Notes under the pieces: generated by a model
Databases searched by the model: none
Told to the model about the DNA's origin: nothing
Seen by the model: only the letters and a program-made list of their open reading frames with translations
Assembly: GCA_005776945.1 (NCBI GenBank)
Contig: SXOB01000004.1
Span: 1-47,874, forward strand
Direction of reading: 5' to 3'
From: Pseudomonadota bacterium
Lineage (GTDB): Bacteria; Myxococcota_A; UBA796; GCA-2862545
Length of the DNA stretch: 47,874 bases
Translations under genes and position numbers: made by a program
Shown here: in pieces, positions 1 through 9,186 of the stretch
How positions within the stretch are numbered: the first letter of the stretch is position 1
Layout of the letters: each line of letters starts with the position of its first letter

Positions 1-140
1 CCGATCCCGCAAGGAACGGGGTGCAAGGCGAGGAAAGCCGTACCGTGCGTACGGCGACCGAGCCTGGGGTCCCCGTGACGCCGCGGGGCGGGATGCCCCC
101 GCGGGCGCAGCAGGACGGCGCTTTTGCAGCAGCCTGCTAG
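1..140. repeat. Partial dispersed palindromic (MITE-like) element, cut by window edge
   Basis: This gene-free stretch is rich in hairpins. A perfect 7-bp stem (37-43 with 49-55, loop 44-48) is followed by a GGGG-T-CCCC palindrome (66-74) and an 8-bp stem (81-88 with 97-104, loop 89-96). It ends in TTTTGCAGCAGCCTGCTAG (122-140). Read on the minus strand, the end is TAGCAGGCTGCTG followed by a short A-run, and this TAG is the stop codon of the sulfatase gene. From memory, this end and the interior resemble a very abundant palindromic element of environmental proteobacteria; I could not run a search. Only one end is in the window, so the terminal inverted repeat cannot be confirmed. Shorter look-alikes occur at 9184-9196 and 14181-14191. 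Confidence 0.55.
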
Positions 141-1702
141 GGAACGACTGGCGGCCAAATTTCGTCGTGGATGGCAACGAGTTCGTTGAACGCGGCCCGT
201 TCCTCCGCGTCCAACCCGTCCAACACGAGGTCGATGTCTTCACCATCGCCATCCATGTCGTACAGCGCCCAGGAGTCCTCGTCGTAGTCCACTGCGTACC
301 GGCGAATCAACTTCCAGCGCGCTTCGCGAACAAAGGACTGCTCGATGTGGTGCTCTCCCAAGTAGTTGGTGTGCCAGACCCCATTGGAGGCATGGGTGCG
401 CGGCCCGTCCAAGGTGGCGTCGAATAGGACGTCACTGAGAGACACACCCTCCCAAACCTGGCCCGTCGCGTGCAACGGAGGTTGGTAGGCGGACGCGAGA
501 ACGGTCGCCGAAATGTCGGCTACCTGCGCCAAGGCTGACAGGCGTCCACCCGGGGTGACACCCGGTCCGTTGAAAATCATCGGGACATGGACACCTGCTT
601 CGAACACGGTCCCTTTGGAGTACCCGCCGACCACATCATCTGGCGACCCGTTGTCGCCGACGACCACGACTAGCGTATCGGCGAGCGGAATCGACCCAAG
701 GCCATCGAGGAGCCGGCCCACCTCGGTATCGGCCGCCTCCAGCATCGCCAAATACTGGGTGACCTCATCGGCCGCAGGGGGCAGCGCGCCCCCCGAAAGG
801 AGATGTTCGGGCGGCGAATGGTAGGGAGCATGACCGGCATGGAGGGCCACGTAGGCGAACCAAGGGCCCGAAGTGTCGGCGATCCAGTCCGCGGCATCGT
901 CAATGGTCTTGGTCGTCGCGTAGGTTGAGGACCAGGACGCGCTTCCGTTCTCGATTCGCTCCCAGTTCAGGTAGCCCTGCGGCTCGCCTTCCAGGCTGAA
1001 ATCCATGCTGAGGTTGCCGACCGTTCCTGCGAAACGATCGAATCCATGGATGCGGGCGCCCTCGATGCCCCCCTCATCGACCACGTCGAGGTGCCACTTA
1101 CCAAAGGCAGCGGTCGTGTAGCCCGCCTCTCGAAGAGCTTCGGGCAGCGTCACATGTTCGCATGCCAGCCCATGGTCCTCGGTCCACGCAAGCGCGCCGT
1201 CCACACCATGGTGCGGGGCCGCCACGCCGGTCATCAACTCCGCTCGCGTCGGGCTGCAGACCGGGCTCGCGTAGGCCGAATCGAACACGGCGCCCGTCGC
1301 CCCAAGTTCGTCGAGCCGCGGTGTCAACGCAGCCGGGGAGGCGCCGTAGAGGCTGAGGACATCCACCCCCACGTCGTCCAGCACGACGACGAGGACGTTG
1401 GGCGGGGGCGCCAGGAGCGGCATCCTCAGATCGATGAACGGGCGCAGCTCCCAGCAGTCGGACAACGCCTCTCCCCCGGTGTCACCCAACCCGGAGTCGG
1501 TACCGCCGGTGTCCTCGGGCCCAAGGTCGCTCCCGGTGTCGGCGCCACCGGTATCCGCCAAGCCAGAATCGGCACCCAACTCCTCGACCGGACCAACGAG
1601 CGCCATGAGGAGGGCCTTGGCGTCCTTGAGCGCCGGTGGCCGAACGCCGGCGGCGACCGCCAGCGCCGCCAGTGCCAACCATCGCGCGTGGGCGTCGCTC
1701 AT
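137..1702 (-). CDS. Exported sulfatase (formylglycine-dependent, arylsulfatase family)
   Basis: Predicted type I sulfatase of the alkaline phosphatase superfamily, hydrolysing sulfate esters, probably outside the cytoplasm. The CSPTR motif (C149-R153) is the Cys-type formylglycine signature. Metal ligands are D109/D110 near the domain start and D350/N351 in VVVGDNG, and GKWH (201-204) is the conserved GKWHL element. Residues 1-20 are hydrophobic and may be a signal peptide or anchor. Residues 44-77 are a Ser/Asp-Thr-Gly-Gly low-complexity linker typical of myxobacterial surface proteins. At 521 residues the length is normal for the family. The start is the ATG at 1702; no strong ribosome binding site is visible, so it is less certain than the domain call. 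The stop codon lies inside the palindromic element at the left edge. The substrate cannot be inferred. The activating FGE enzyme is not in this window. Confidence 0.9.
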   Translation of the reverse strand: MSDAHARWLALAALAVAAGVRPPALKDAKALLMALVGPVEELGADSGLADTGGADTGSDLGPEDTGGTDSGLGDTGGEALSDCWELRPFIDLRMPLLAPPPNVLVVVLDDVGVDVLSLYGASPAALTPRLDELGATGAVFDSAYASPVCSPTRAELMTGVAAPHHGVDGALAWTEDHGLACEHVTLPEALREAGYTTAAFGKWHLDVVDEGGIEGARIHGFDRFAGTVGNLSMDFSLEGEPQGYLNWERIENGSASWSSTYATTKTIDDAADWIADTSGPWFAYVALHAGHAPYHSPPEHLLSGGALPPAADEVTQYLAMLEAADTEVGRLLDGLGSIPLADTLVVVVGDNGSPDDVVGGYSKGTVFEAGVHVPMIFNGPGVTPGGRLSALAQVADISATVLASAYQPPLHATGQVWEGVSLSDVLFDATLDGPRTHASNGVWHTNYLGEHHIEQSFVREARWKLIRRYAVDYDEDSWALYDMDGDGEDIDLVLDGLDAEERAAFNELVAIHDEIWPPVVP

Positions 1703-1734
1703 TCGCTCGATTCAACCACGCTCCGCATCCTTTG

Positions 1735-4700
1735 TCAAGGACCCGTGTGGCGAGCGATGCGGCGGGTGGGCCGTTCTGTCGGGAGAATGGACGGATCCGT
1801 CGGCACGCGAGCATCATCGGGCAATTCGTCGGCTCGCAGCACGAGGAACTCGACGCGACGGTTGAGTCGGTTCGCGTCCACGGCCTCATGGGAGACCAGC
1901 GGCCGGTCAAAACCGTAGCCCTTGAACAAGAGGCGGTGGCGGTCGACGCCGTGAAGGATGAGCCAGTTGCAGACCGACCGGGCGCGGTTTTCCGACAACA
2001 TGAGGTTGAAGGCTTCGCTGCCGTTACGATTCGTGTGGCCTTGGACCAGGAGGTACTCGACGTCCGGTCGGTCGACGAGCACTTGCTGGATGGCGCCGAG
2101 CACGGGGTCGCTGGCGGGCAGCAGCTCGTGGCTCCCTTCGCGGAAAAACAGGTTTTCGTGGAGGATGATCCGGTTGTCGATCAACTCCACCAGGGCCGGC
2201 GGCAGTGCGACGGGCTCGGGGTCCAGCGCCAGCGTCGGCACTTCGACGAGCTTGACGACCTCGACCGGCTCCGCCCGAACGACCTCCGGCGGCGCCTGCC
2301 CGAGGCCGGTTCCGACGAGAAGCCGCCAAGAAGCTGAGCCGGCACCATCCGTCAAGCCGGCGCCCCCACCCACAGTCCACCAGCGTCCCTTCGGGCCGCG
2401 GCCCCGTACGTGAGCTGACGCTTCCACAGGCCAATCCGCCCAGCCGCTCGACCCCTGGGACGCGAGTTCGGCCACGACGTCGAGGTCCTCACGGGGCCGC
2501 ACGCGCAGACCAACTCCCATCATCGGCCCGGACCCGACGGTCAGCCCGCGAACCTCGGTGGCCGGCCCGGCCCGCAAGCCGACGTTGGCCGTCCAGCCAA
2601 AGCGCCCGTACGAAGAGCCCACGGCCACGACCCCGCCGCCCGACGGCGACGGATTGCCCACGTTGCGGCTCGTCGCGCCCGTTGGCAGCCATACCGACGG
2701 CGCCACAGCAACAGCGGGACGGAAGCCGGACGCGTCGAGGACCGAGACCGAGCCGCCCATCCGCAAATCGCCAGGGGCCGCGAACAGGCCGCCAGCATCG
2801 AATCCAGCCGCGTGGATCGGGGCCGCGATGTCCAGTCGAATACGCTCGAAAGGGGTCCAGGCGCCTACCGCATTGAGCGTCGTGAGATGGGCGAGCACGG
2901 GTTCGCGTCCGTCCGGCAACACCTCGACAAGCGGCGCGCCGGCATGGTCGACGAGGACGCCAAGGTCGAGATTGCCTTTTATTCCCACGTCCGGCGCGGC
3001 CATCCGGACGAACCCGGATTCCGAGGAGCCGAACCACTGAAAGCCGTGGCCGTCGACGCCTTGGGCCGACGCCACCGAAGGAAGGCCCAACGCGAGCGCC
3101 CAACGCGCCGCCCGGCGCCTGAGCAACCAAGGAACGAGCAGGAAGCCAGCGGACGCCTGGCCGCCGCCACCCGCACAGCCACCGCCCGCGAGGTTGCCCT
3201 GGTAGTCGGCGAAGTCGGGAACCTCGTCGTGGTCCGTGTCGGCGAGACCTTCGGCGCGGTCAAGGAGGTTGTCGGCGTCGGTGTCGAGATCGAGGCGATT
3301 CGGCGTTCCATCGCCGTCGACGTCGTTGTCCGCCGAACCGTCGCCGTCGGCATCGACGGCTTCCTCGGTAGCCGTCGGCAGCCCGTCGCCGTCGTCGTCG
3401 CTGTCGAGCGGGTCGAGGGCGGTGTCGCCATCGGTGTCGAGGGCCTCGCCGTCGGGCGCCTCGAGGCCGTCGACAACGCCGTCGCCGTCCGTGTCTTCCA
3501 CGAGTGGGTCCGTGTCGAGCGCCCATTCCTGCCAGTCGGCCAAGCCGTCTCCGTCCCGGTCTACGCCTTCGTCAAATCCATCGCAGTCGTCGTCGAGCGC
3601 GTTCAGGAGCTCGGTGGCGCCAGGGTGCGCTTCGGGGCGCGTGTCGTCGCAATCCGTGGCGACTGGCCAACCGTCCGCGTCTTGGTCGTCGTCGCGGCCA
3701 TCGCAGTCTTGGTCGATGCTGTCGTACCAAACCTCGGTCGCCGTGGGGTGGCGCGTGGGGTCCTGGTCGTCACAATCCCCTGCGACGGCCGACGTACCCG
3801 GGGGCGCCATGCAAGCGACCACCCACGACGTTGCGACCCCAAAGCCATCGGCGTCAGCGTCCGTGAACCAGGCCAACGGGTCGATGGCTTCGTCGTCGAC
3901 GACGCCGTCGCAGTCCTGGTCCCGCCCGTCACAGAGCTCGGGCAGGCCAGGAGAAACCCCGGCGTCCACATCGTCGCAGTCGTCGCCGCCGTGGGCGGTC
4001 GCGTCACGACCATCGCCGTCCTGGTCGAAATCGGACCCGCCGCCGCAATCCGCGTCGATGCCGTCGTACCAGACTTCACTGATGAGGGGGCCGACCGACG
4101 CGTCCAGGTCATTGCAGTCCGCGCCGCCGTAGGCCTCCGCGTCAGCGGCGTCGCCGTCCTGGTCGAAGTCGGAGTTGCCCGCACAATCGGCGTCCACGCC
4201 GTCGTACCATCTGTCCAACGCTCCTGGGTAGGTGTTGGCATCCGCGTCGTCGCAGTCGTCTCCGCCCTCGCCGCCGTAAAAGCCGTCTGCGTCCGAATCG
4301 AGCAGGTCCCAGCCGTCACAGTCCTGGTCGACCCCGTCATAGGGAATCTCGTCCGCGCCGGGGTGGGCCGACGGGTCCCGATCGTCGCAATCGACGTGGT
4401 CGAGCCACCCGTCGCTGTCCTCATCCGCCACGTCCGCGTAAGGTCCTCCGTAGGCGCCGATGTCGCTGGGGGACCCGTCCTGGTCGAGAATCGCCGGGTC
4501 ACCTGCATCGAGTAGTGGGCTGGCGGGGCTCAGATGCAGGTCGTCGTCCAACAGGCCGTTGGGCGACCAAGAGCGCAGCAACGGGTCCGTCGACAAGTTG
4601 CCGGAGAGGCCCACCGGATCGGCGAAGCTGCCGACCCAATCCCCACCCGCGTTCGCAAACGTGTCATTGAAGTAGGCGTCGACGCCTTCAGCGGCCGACG

Positions 4701-6540
4701 CGTCTCCCCACCAACCGCCACCGTCTTCGGCCCACGCCGCGAGGTTGTTCGTCGCCGCCAGGCGGCCACCCCAGATGGCGACGTGCCCGCCATCGATTTC
4801 GGCCTCGTTGGCCAGCCAGGTGTTGTTGGTCAGTCGCGATTCGGTGTCGACGGCGCCCAACCCGCCCCCGTCGACGGCCTCGTTCTCCACCCAGAGGGTC
4901 GCCCAGACATCGAGCCCGTCGGCCACGGTGTCGACAAAGGCCGCCCCGCCGGATGCGCCGGCGCTGTTGCCGTGAAACGCAGACCGGAACACCGCCAACG
5001 CCTCGGAGTCTCGAACGGAGATGGCACCACCGTCGTCGCCGGCGGCATTGCCGTCGAAGAACACACCATCGACCGTGACGGCTGCCGCCCGCCAAGCGTC
5101 GATCGCCCCACCCCGGCCGGCAGCACCGTTGTCGACGAAGTCCGTCCCAAGGATGTCCAGCGTCGCGTCGGATCCGAGTCCCGGATCGAATGCGATGGCG
5201 CCACCGGAGCCGCTTTCGGCGTCATTCGCGTCGAATTGGCCGCCAGAGACCACGACGCTTGTGTCGCCCGACGCATACAACGCGCCGCCATCCCCCGAAT
5301 CCACCGCGTTCCCTGTCGCCTCGACATCCGTCAGCAACACCGAGGAAAAGCTGTCATCGACGTCCAGCGCGCCGCCATGTCCTTGCGCAAAGTTGCCCTC
5401 GAAAGTCACGCCGGCCAAGTCGATCGTCATCGCTTCGTCGGCGCCGATGGCGCCTCCGTCATCCAGCGCCTCGTTGTCGGCAAATGTGCAGTCATCGAGC
5501 GTGAGACTGGCGTCGTCCGCCACGAACATGCCTCCGCCGTCGGAGGCAACGTTGTCCTCGACGACGAGCGCACCCCCGACCAAAACCGCCGATCCGTCCA
5601 CGAGCACAGCGCCGCCGCGCCCCTCGGCGACGTTGCCGGAAAGCGTGACATCCACGAGGTCGGCGCTGGACCCGACGTCGAGGCTGATCGCCCCGCCCTC
5701 TTCGGCCACGTTGTCAGCAAGCAGGACGTCGGTGAGCACCAGCGTTGCGCCTTCGACCCGGAACGCACCTCCACCCAGCGCGCTGGCATCGCCGTTCCGA
5801 GAAACGGATCCCCCGCGTGCCTCAAATCGCGCCCCGCCCAACACCAGGGCCCCGGTGCCCCAGCTCAGGGTGCCTACGGCGTCTTCGATGATGACCTCGT
5901 CGAGGTCGACGACGCCACCATGTTGGTACCAACCCACCCCGGAGTAGGTCGCCATCGCGCCAATCACGGAGACCTTGGACCCCAACACGGTGGCGTCCAC
6001 GGCGTAGATGCCGCCGCCCCAGACGGCGCTCGTGTCCACGATCGACAGGTCGTCGGCGGTCAACGACGTCGCCGCGGCCAGGTGTACGCCACCGCCACGA
6101 AGCCCGGTGCATCCGGTCAGGGTGACCGCTTCGACATCGACGACCGCCCCGGTCGTCAGGCGCAGGCACCCGCCTTCCAAAGTAGGGCCACCTCCGCCAG
6201 AGACGTCGACGCCAGAAAGGGTCACATCGCCACCGTCCACGTCGATTCCCCGCGCGGCAACTGGGGTGACGGTCAGGCCTTCGAGCCGGCCGCCCGTGGC
6301 ACGCCAGATGACGCCGGTCGCCCCGGGAGGCGGGGCGAGCACAGTCGCGCCGATTCCAAGTCCGACGATGTCAACGGCCTTGTCTACCGAGACGCCCTCG
6401 CCGAAGACGCCAGAGCCGACCTCGATTCGATCCCCGGCCGATGCCGCGGACAGGGCTGACGACAGGCTCGTAAAGTCGCCGCCGCTCTCGGCGACCGTCC
6501 ACGTCGCCGCGCGCACCACCGGGGAAAGCCACAACCACAT
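1735..6540 (-). CDS. Giant surface protein: beta-helix + MopE repeats + MYXO-CTERM tag fused to OmpA-type barrel
   Basis: One 1601-residue reading frame with an unusual domain order. Residues 1-11 are a short signal peptide. Residues ~12-690 are a right-handed beta-helix of polymorphic-outer-membrane-protein type, with repeated GGA[I/L] and DN/GN turns. Residues ~700-980 hold about seven MopE-type DCDD...DQDCDG repeats. Residues ~985-1110 are Asp-rich, thrombospondin-3-like calcium-binding repeats. A complete MYXO-CTERM-like tag follows: C1122, Gly run, helix 1133-1140, RRR 1141-1143. Such a tag normally ends a protein. Here the frame continues into a second signal-like segment (1144-1159, ending SVASA before Q1160), a barrel-like region (~1160-1440) and an OmpA C-terminal domain (~1456-1575) with NLMLSENRA. 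The peptidoglycan-contacting Asp of GHTD is Asn (GHTN). GGAG precedes the ATG. It is divergent from the sensor kinase at 6619. Role inferred: surface adhesin tethered to envelope and cell wall; it recalls the TraA/TraB pair, but as one chain. Confidence 0.85.
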   Translation of the reverse strand: MWLWLSPVVRAATWTVAESGGDFTSLSSALSAASAGDRIEVGSGVFGEGVSVDKAVDIVGLGIGATVLAPPPGATGVIWRATGGRLEGLTVTPVAARGIDVDGGDVTLSGVDVSGGGGPTLEGGCLRLTTGAVVDVEAVTLTGCTGLRGGGVHLAAATSLTADDLSIVDTSAVWGGGIYAVDATVLGSKVSVIGAMATYSGVGWYQHGGVVDLDEVIIEDAVGTLSWGTGALVLGGARFEARGGSVSRNGDASALGGGAFRVEGATLVLTDVLLADNVAEEGGAISLDVGSSADLVDVTLSGNVAEGRGGAVLVDGSAVLVGGALVVEDNVASDGGGMFVADDASLTLDDCTFADNEALDDGGAIGADEAMTIDLAGVTFEGNFAQGHGGALDVDDSFSSVLLTDVEATGNAVDSGDGGALYASGDTSVVVSGGQFDANDAESGSGGAIAFDPGLGSDATLDILGTDFVDNGAAGRGGAIDAWRAAAVTVDGVFFDGNAAGDDGGAISVRDSEALAVFRSAFHGNSAGASGGAAFVDTVADGLDVWATLWVENEAVDGGGLGAVDTESRLTNNTWLANEAEIDGGHVAIWGGRLAATNNLAAWAEDGGGWWGDASAAEGVDAYFNDTFANAGGDWVGSFADPVGLSGNLSTDPLLRSWSPNGLLDDDLHLSPASPLLDAGDPAILDQDGSPSDIGAYGGPYADVADEDSDGWLDHVDCDDRDPSAHPGADEIPYDGVDQDCDGWDLLDSDADGFYGGEGGDDCDDADANTYPGALDRWYDGVDADCAGNSDFDQDGDAADAEAYGGADCNDLDASVGPLISEVWYDGIDADCGGGSDFDQDGDGRDATAHGGDDCDDVDAGVSPGLPELCDGRDQDCDGVVDDEAIDPLAWFTDADADGFGVATSWVVACMAPPGTSAVAGDCDDQDPTRHPTATEVWYDSIDQDCDGRDDDQDADGWPVATDCDDTRPEAHPGATELLNALDDDCDGFDEGVDRDGDGLADWQEWALDTDPLVEDTDGDGVVDGLEAPDGEALDTDGDTALDPLDSDDDGDGLPTATEEAVDADGDGSADNDVDGDGTPNRLDLDTDADNLLDRAEGLADTDHDEVPDFADYQGNLAGGGCAGGGGQASAGFLLVPWLLRRRAARWALALGLPSVASAQGVDGHGFQWFGSSESGFVRMAAPDVGIKGNLDLGVLVDHAGAPLVEVLPDGREPVLAHLTTLNAVGAWTPFERIRLDIAAPIHAAGFDAGGLFAAPGDLRMGGSVSVLDASGFRPAVAVAPSVWLPTGATSRNVGNPSPSGGGVVAVGSSYGRFGWTANVGLRAGPATEVRGLTVGSGPMMGVGLRVRPREDLDVVAELASQGSSGWADWPVEASAHVRGRGPKGRWWTVGGGAGLTDGAGSASWRLLVGTGLGQAPPEVVRAEPVEVVKLVEVPTLALDPEPVALPPALVELIDNRIILHENLFFREGSHELLPASDPVLGAIQQVLVDRPDVEYLLVQGHTNRNGSEAFNLMLSENRARSVCNWLILHGVDRHRLLFKGYGFDRPLVSHEAVDANRLNRRVEFLVLRADELPDDARVPTDPSILPTERPTRRIARHTGP

Positions 6541-6618
6541 GGGTGCTCCGCTCCACCTTCATCGGTCAACAGGTCCGCCGCTGTTGGCGCCACGGCGTTC
6601 ACCGGGGCAGGAAACGTC
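6541..6618. promoter_or_regulatory. Divergent control region between surface protein and sensor kinase
   Basis: Seventy-eight bases separate two divergent starts, so both promoters must lie here or extend into the genes. Only the ribosome binding sites are recognisable: GGAG 6 nt before the minus-strand ATG at 6540, and AGGA 7 nt before the plus-strand ATG at 6619. No convincing -10/-35 pair or operator palindrome stands out. Confidence 0.3.
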
Positions 6619-9186
6619 ATGACAGCCTCACAACGCGTGGTGCACCGGCTCGGCGTTTGGGTCGCGCTTGCGGCGATGGCGATGCTCGCAGCCCATTTGT
6701 TGCTCGAGCGGCCCACCTCCGCCCAAGTGCACGATCTAGGCGGCCTTTGGACCCTCCACGCACCGGACGGGACGGAGCGCCCAACCGGAATTCCGTCGGA
6801 GATGGTCGGCGAGCGAGGACCTATCGAACTGCGCCGACGCATTTCCGCACCGACAGACGCGCCCCTTGCCCTCTGGCTCCGCGGCACATCGGGCGCCGCC
6901 GACGTCTTCGTCGACGGTGAACCCGTCGCCGCGATCGGACGAGACGGGCGGACGCCCCGCAGCATCGTCATCGGCCTGCCGCCAATGGACGCGTTCGCCC
7001 GTCACGATCTCGCCATCCGCCTCGAAGGCGACGGAGGCCTCGGCCTTGAGGGGGTCGCGATCGGCCCGGTTCAGGCCATTGCGGATACCGCGTCACGCCA
7101 CACGTCCCGCGACCTCGGCGTTGCCGTGGCCATGGCGATCCTGGCGATTGTCGCCCTAGGCGTACGCGCGACCCGGGACGCACCCCATCCCGGCTGGGCC
7201 GCCCTTGGAAGCACGGCAGCGACCATGGCCCTCGCACGCTGGGCGCAGACGCCAGGCGCGGAAGAGCGCCTTGGGATCGGGCTCGCCCATGTGACCGGCC
7301 TTGCAGCGGCGGCGCCAACGCCCTGGCTCGTGGCGTCCCTGTTCGGAGCACTTGCGGCCGGGAGTTGGAGCCGAAACGCCACGTTGGGGGTCGGGGCTGG
7401 GGCGCTGGCCGCCGTGACGATCGTGGCTTGGCGACCAGCGTCGGCCGACGCGATCGGAACGGCCTCGCTGATCGCCTCCGGGGTCGGCATGGCTTTGGCT
7501 GGCCTCATCGCCGCGCGCGCGGGCCGAGGCCGTGACCTCGCAGGCGCATGTTTGTCGGTCGGGGCTCCGCTCTTCGTTGGCGCCGTCGGCGACCTCACGG
7601 CGGCCGAAGGCACAGGGGCCTGGGCAGCGCTCGGAAGCGTCGGCCTCCTGACCGGGGCATGGCTTCAATTGGTCCTCGGGCTGGCCAATGCGCGCGAACG
7701 CGACGCCGGCCTCTTGGCGGGGACGTCCGACGCGATGCTCACCTGCGACGCGGCCGGGACCGTCACCGACGCAACACCAGGTTCGACGACCGTGCTCGGC
7801 GCCGTTTCAGGCCGCCTGTTCGACCACGTCCATGCCGACGACCGTCCCCTGCTCCGCGCCCACCTTGCGCGCGCCGCGGAGCGGCGCGACCGTGCCGAAT
7901 TCCGGCTGGCGCAGGGCGACCGAACCGTCGAGTCTCATGGCAGCCCGTTCGCCGCGGGTCAGGTGCTCCTCGTCCTGCGCGATGTCACGCAACGCAGGCG
8001 CCTGGATCAGGGCCTCTTGCATGCCGCACGGCTGGAGACGGTTGGCATGCTGCTTGGCGGCATCGCACACGACTTCAACAATATGTTGGGGACGCTGCTC
8101 GCCCATGTCGGCATCCTCCAAGGAACCGTCGACGATCCCCGTTCTCGCGACCGCCTCGAGCGCATGGAGGCGACGATCGACCGGGCCAGCCAGCTCACGC
8201 GTCGCCTGTTGACGGTGGCGCGCGGGTCGGCCTCGAGCCTTGGACCGACGGACCTCGGACAGGTGATTCGGTCGGCCTCAGACCTCGTGGATCCCACGTT
8301 GCCTCGCGGCATCGGCCTCACCGTAGATCTCCCCCCGGACCTCCCTCCCGTCCATGGCGACGCGCAGGAGCTGGAGCAGGTCCTCGTCAACCTGCTCGTC
8401 AACGGTCGGGATGCGCTTGGAACGTCGGGCCGGCTCCGCCTCGCCGTTCGGCCTTGGCAGATCGAGGGCGGGCATCGCGGTCTGGCCGTCCTCATCGAAG
8501 ACACCGGACCCGGCGTACCCGAGGCGCTGCGCGAGGACATCTTCGCCCCGTTTTTCACGACGAAGGGCCGCCAGGGAACAGGCCTCGGGCTCGCGGTGGC
8601 CCGCCAGGTGCTTCGAGACCATCATGGCCGCATATGGGTGGAGGAGCGACCTGGCGGGGGCGCCCGTTTCCTTATGGCGCTCCGACACGCCGATGCGATG
8701 GACGAAGCTCCGGCGCCCCTCCCCGAAGGCCGACGGGTCCTCGTCGTGGACGACGAGGCCGTCCTGCTCGATGGCTACGTGCTCGCCCTGAGAGATGCCG
8801 GCTACGACCCCGTCCCGTTTACGGACCCCCGCGCAGCCGCCCGGTGGCTCGAGAGCGAACGTCCCGACCTGTTGGCCACCGACGTCGTGATGGACGGCAT
8901 GAACGGCATCGAACTCGCGACCCTATGCCAAGCTCGCTGGCCTACGGTGCCCATCCTGCTCATCAGCGGCTTTATTCCAGACGCGTCCGTTCAAGCCCTT
9001 TCGGCCGGCGCCTGGACCCGTTTGCACAAGCCGGTTCGCGCGGCCCGCCTCGTGTCCACCGCGGGCCGCATCCGACGCCGCGCGGAACGCGTCGCGCGCG
9101 GCGACGCGGACATCACGACCGTGACCTATTTGTTCCCGCCCTTGGACGGACTCTCGGCCAAACGCCTCGGCTTCGACGACGCATAG
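6619..9186 (+). CDS. 7TM hybrid sensor histidine kinase with C-terminal receiver domain
   Basis: Membrane-bound hybrid histidine kinase of 855 residues. A first hydrophobic segment (~11-27) is followed by an extracytoplasmic beta-rich domain (~35-155) resembling the ligand domain of 7TMR-DISM sensors, then about seven membrane helices (~160-350). A degenerate PAS-like segment (~365-465) precedes the HisKA dimerisation domain with phospho-acceptor H484 in IAHDFNN. The ATPase domain has the N box (QVLVNLLVNGRDAL), the G1 box (EDTGPGVP), FFTTK and GTGLGLAVA. The receiver domain (~705-820) has VVDDE and phospho-acceptor D755 in TDVVMDGM. HDFNN kinases often act with separate DNA-binding regulators; none is adjacent, so its output is unknown. 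AGGA precedes the start. Its stop codon is the TAG of a TAGCAGCCTGCTG sequence like the repeat at the left edge. Divergence from the surface protein suggests, but does not show, a regulatory link. Confidence 0.92.
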   Translation: MTASQRVVHRLGVWVALAAMAMLAAHLLLERPTSAQVHDLGGLWTLHAPDGTERPTGIPSEMVGERGPIELRRRISAPTDAPLALWLRGTSGAADVFVDGEPVAAIGRDGRTPRSIVIGLPPMDAFARHDLAIRLEGDGGLGLEGVAIGPVQAIADTASRHTSRDLGVAVAMAILAIVALGVRATRDAPHPGWAALGSTAATMALARWAQTPGAEERLGIGLAHVTGLAAAAPTPWLVASLFGALAAGSWSRNATLGVGAGALAAVTIVAWRPASADAIGTASLIASGVGMALAGLIAARAGRGRDLAGACLSVGAPLFVGAVGDLTAAEGTGAWAALGSVGLLTGAWLQLVLGLANARERDAGLLAGTSDAMLTCDAAGTVTDATPGSTTVLGAVSGRLFDHVHADDRPLLRAHLARAAERRDRAEFRLAQGDRTVESHGSPFAAGQVLLVLRDVTQRRRLDQGLLHAARLETVGMLLGGIAHDFNNMLGTLLAHVGILQGTVDDPRSRDRLERMEATIDRASQLTRRLLTVARGSASSLGPTDLGQVIRSASDLVDPTLPRGIGLTVDLPPDLPPVHGDAQELEQVLVNLLVNGRDALGTSGRLRLAVRPWQIEGGHRGLAVLIEDTGPGVPEALREDIFAPFFTTKGRQGTGLGLAVARQVLRDHHGRIWVEERPGGGARFLMALRHADAMDEAPAPLPEGRRVLVVDDEAVLLDGYVLALRDAGYDPVPFTDPRAAARWLESERPDLLATDVVMDGMNGIELATLCQARWPTVPILLISGFIPDASVQALSAGAWTRLHKPVRAARLVSTAGRIRRRAERVARGDADITTVTYLFPPLDGLSAKRLGFDDA

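Noticed and set aside
3180..4440. Tandem GTCGTC-rich repeats that could look like a repeat array or CRISPR
   Set aside because: They are codon-phased and encode DCDD...DQDCDG protein repeats; there are no uniform repeats with unique spacers.
2812..4515. 567-codon plus-strand frame rich in Val/Arg
   Set aside because: It mirrors the Asp-rich MopE repeat region on the other strand; the Val/Arg-rich product is the expected antisense image of Asp/Gly codons.
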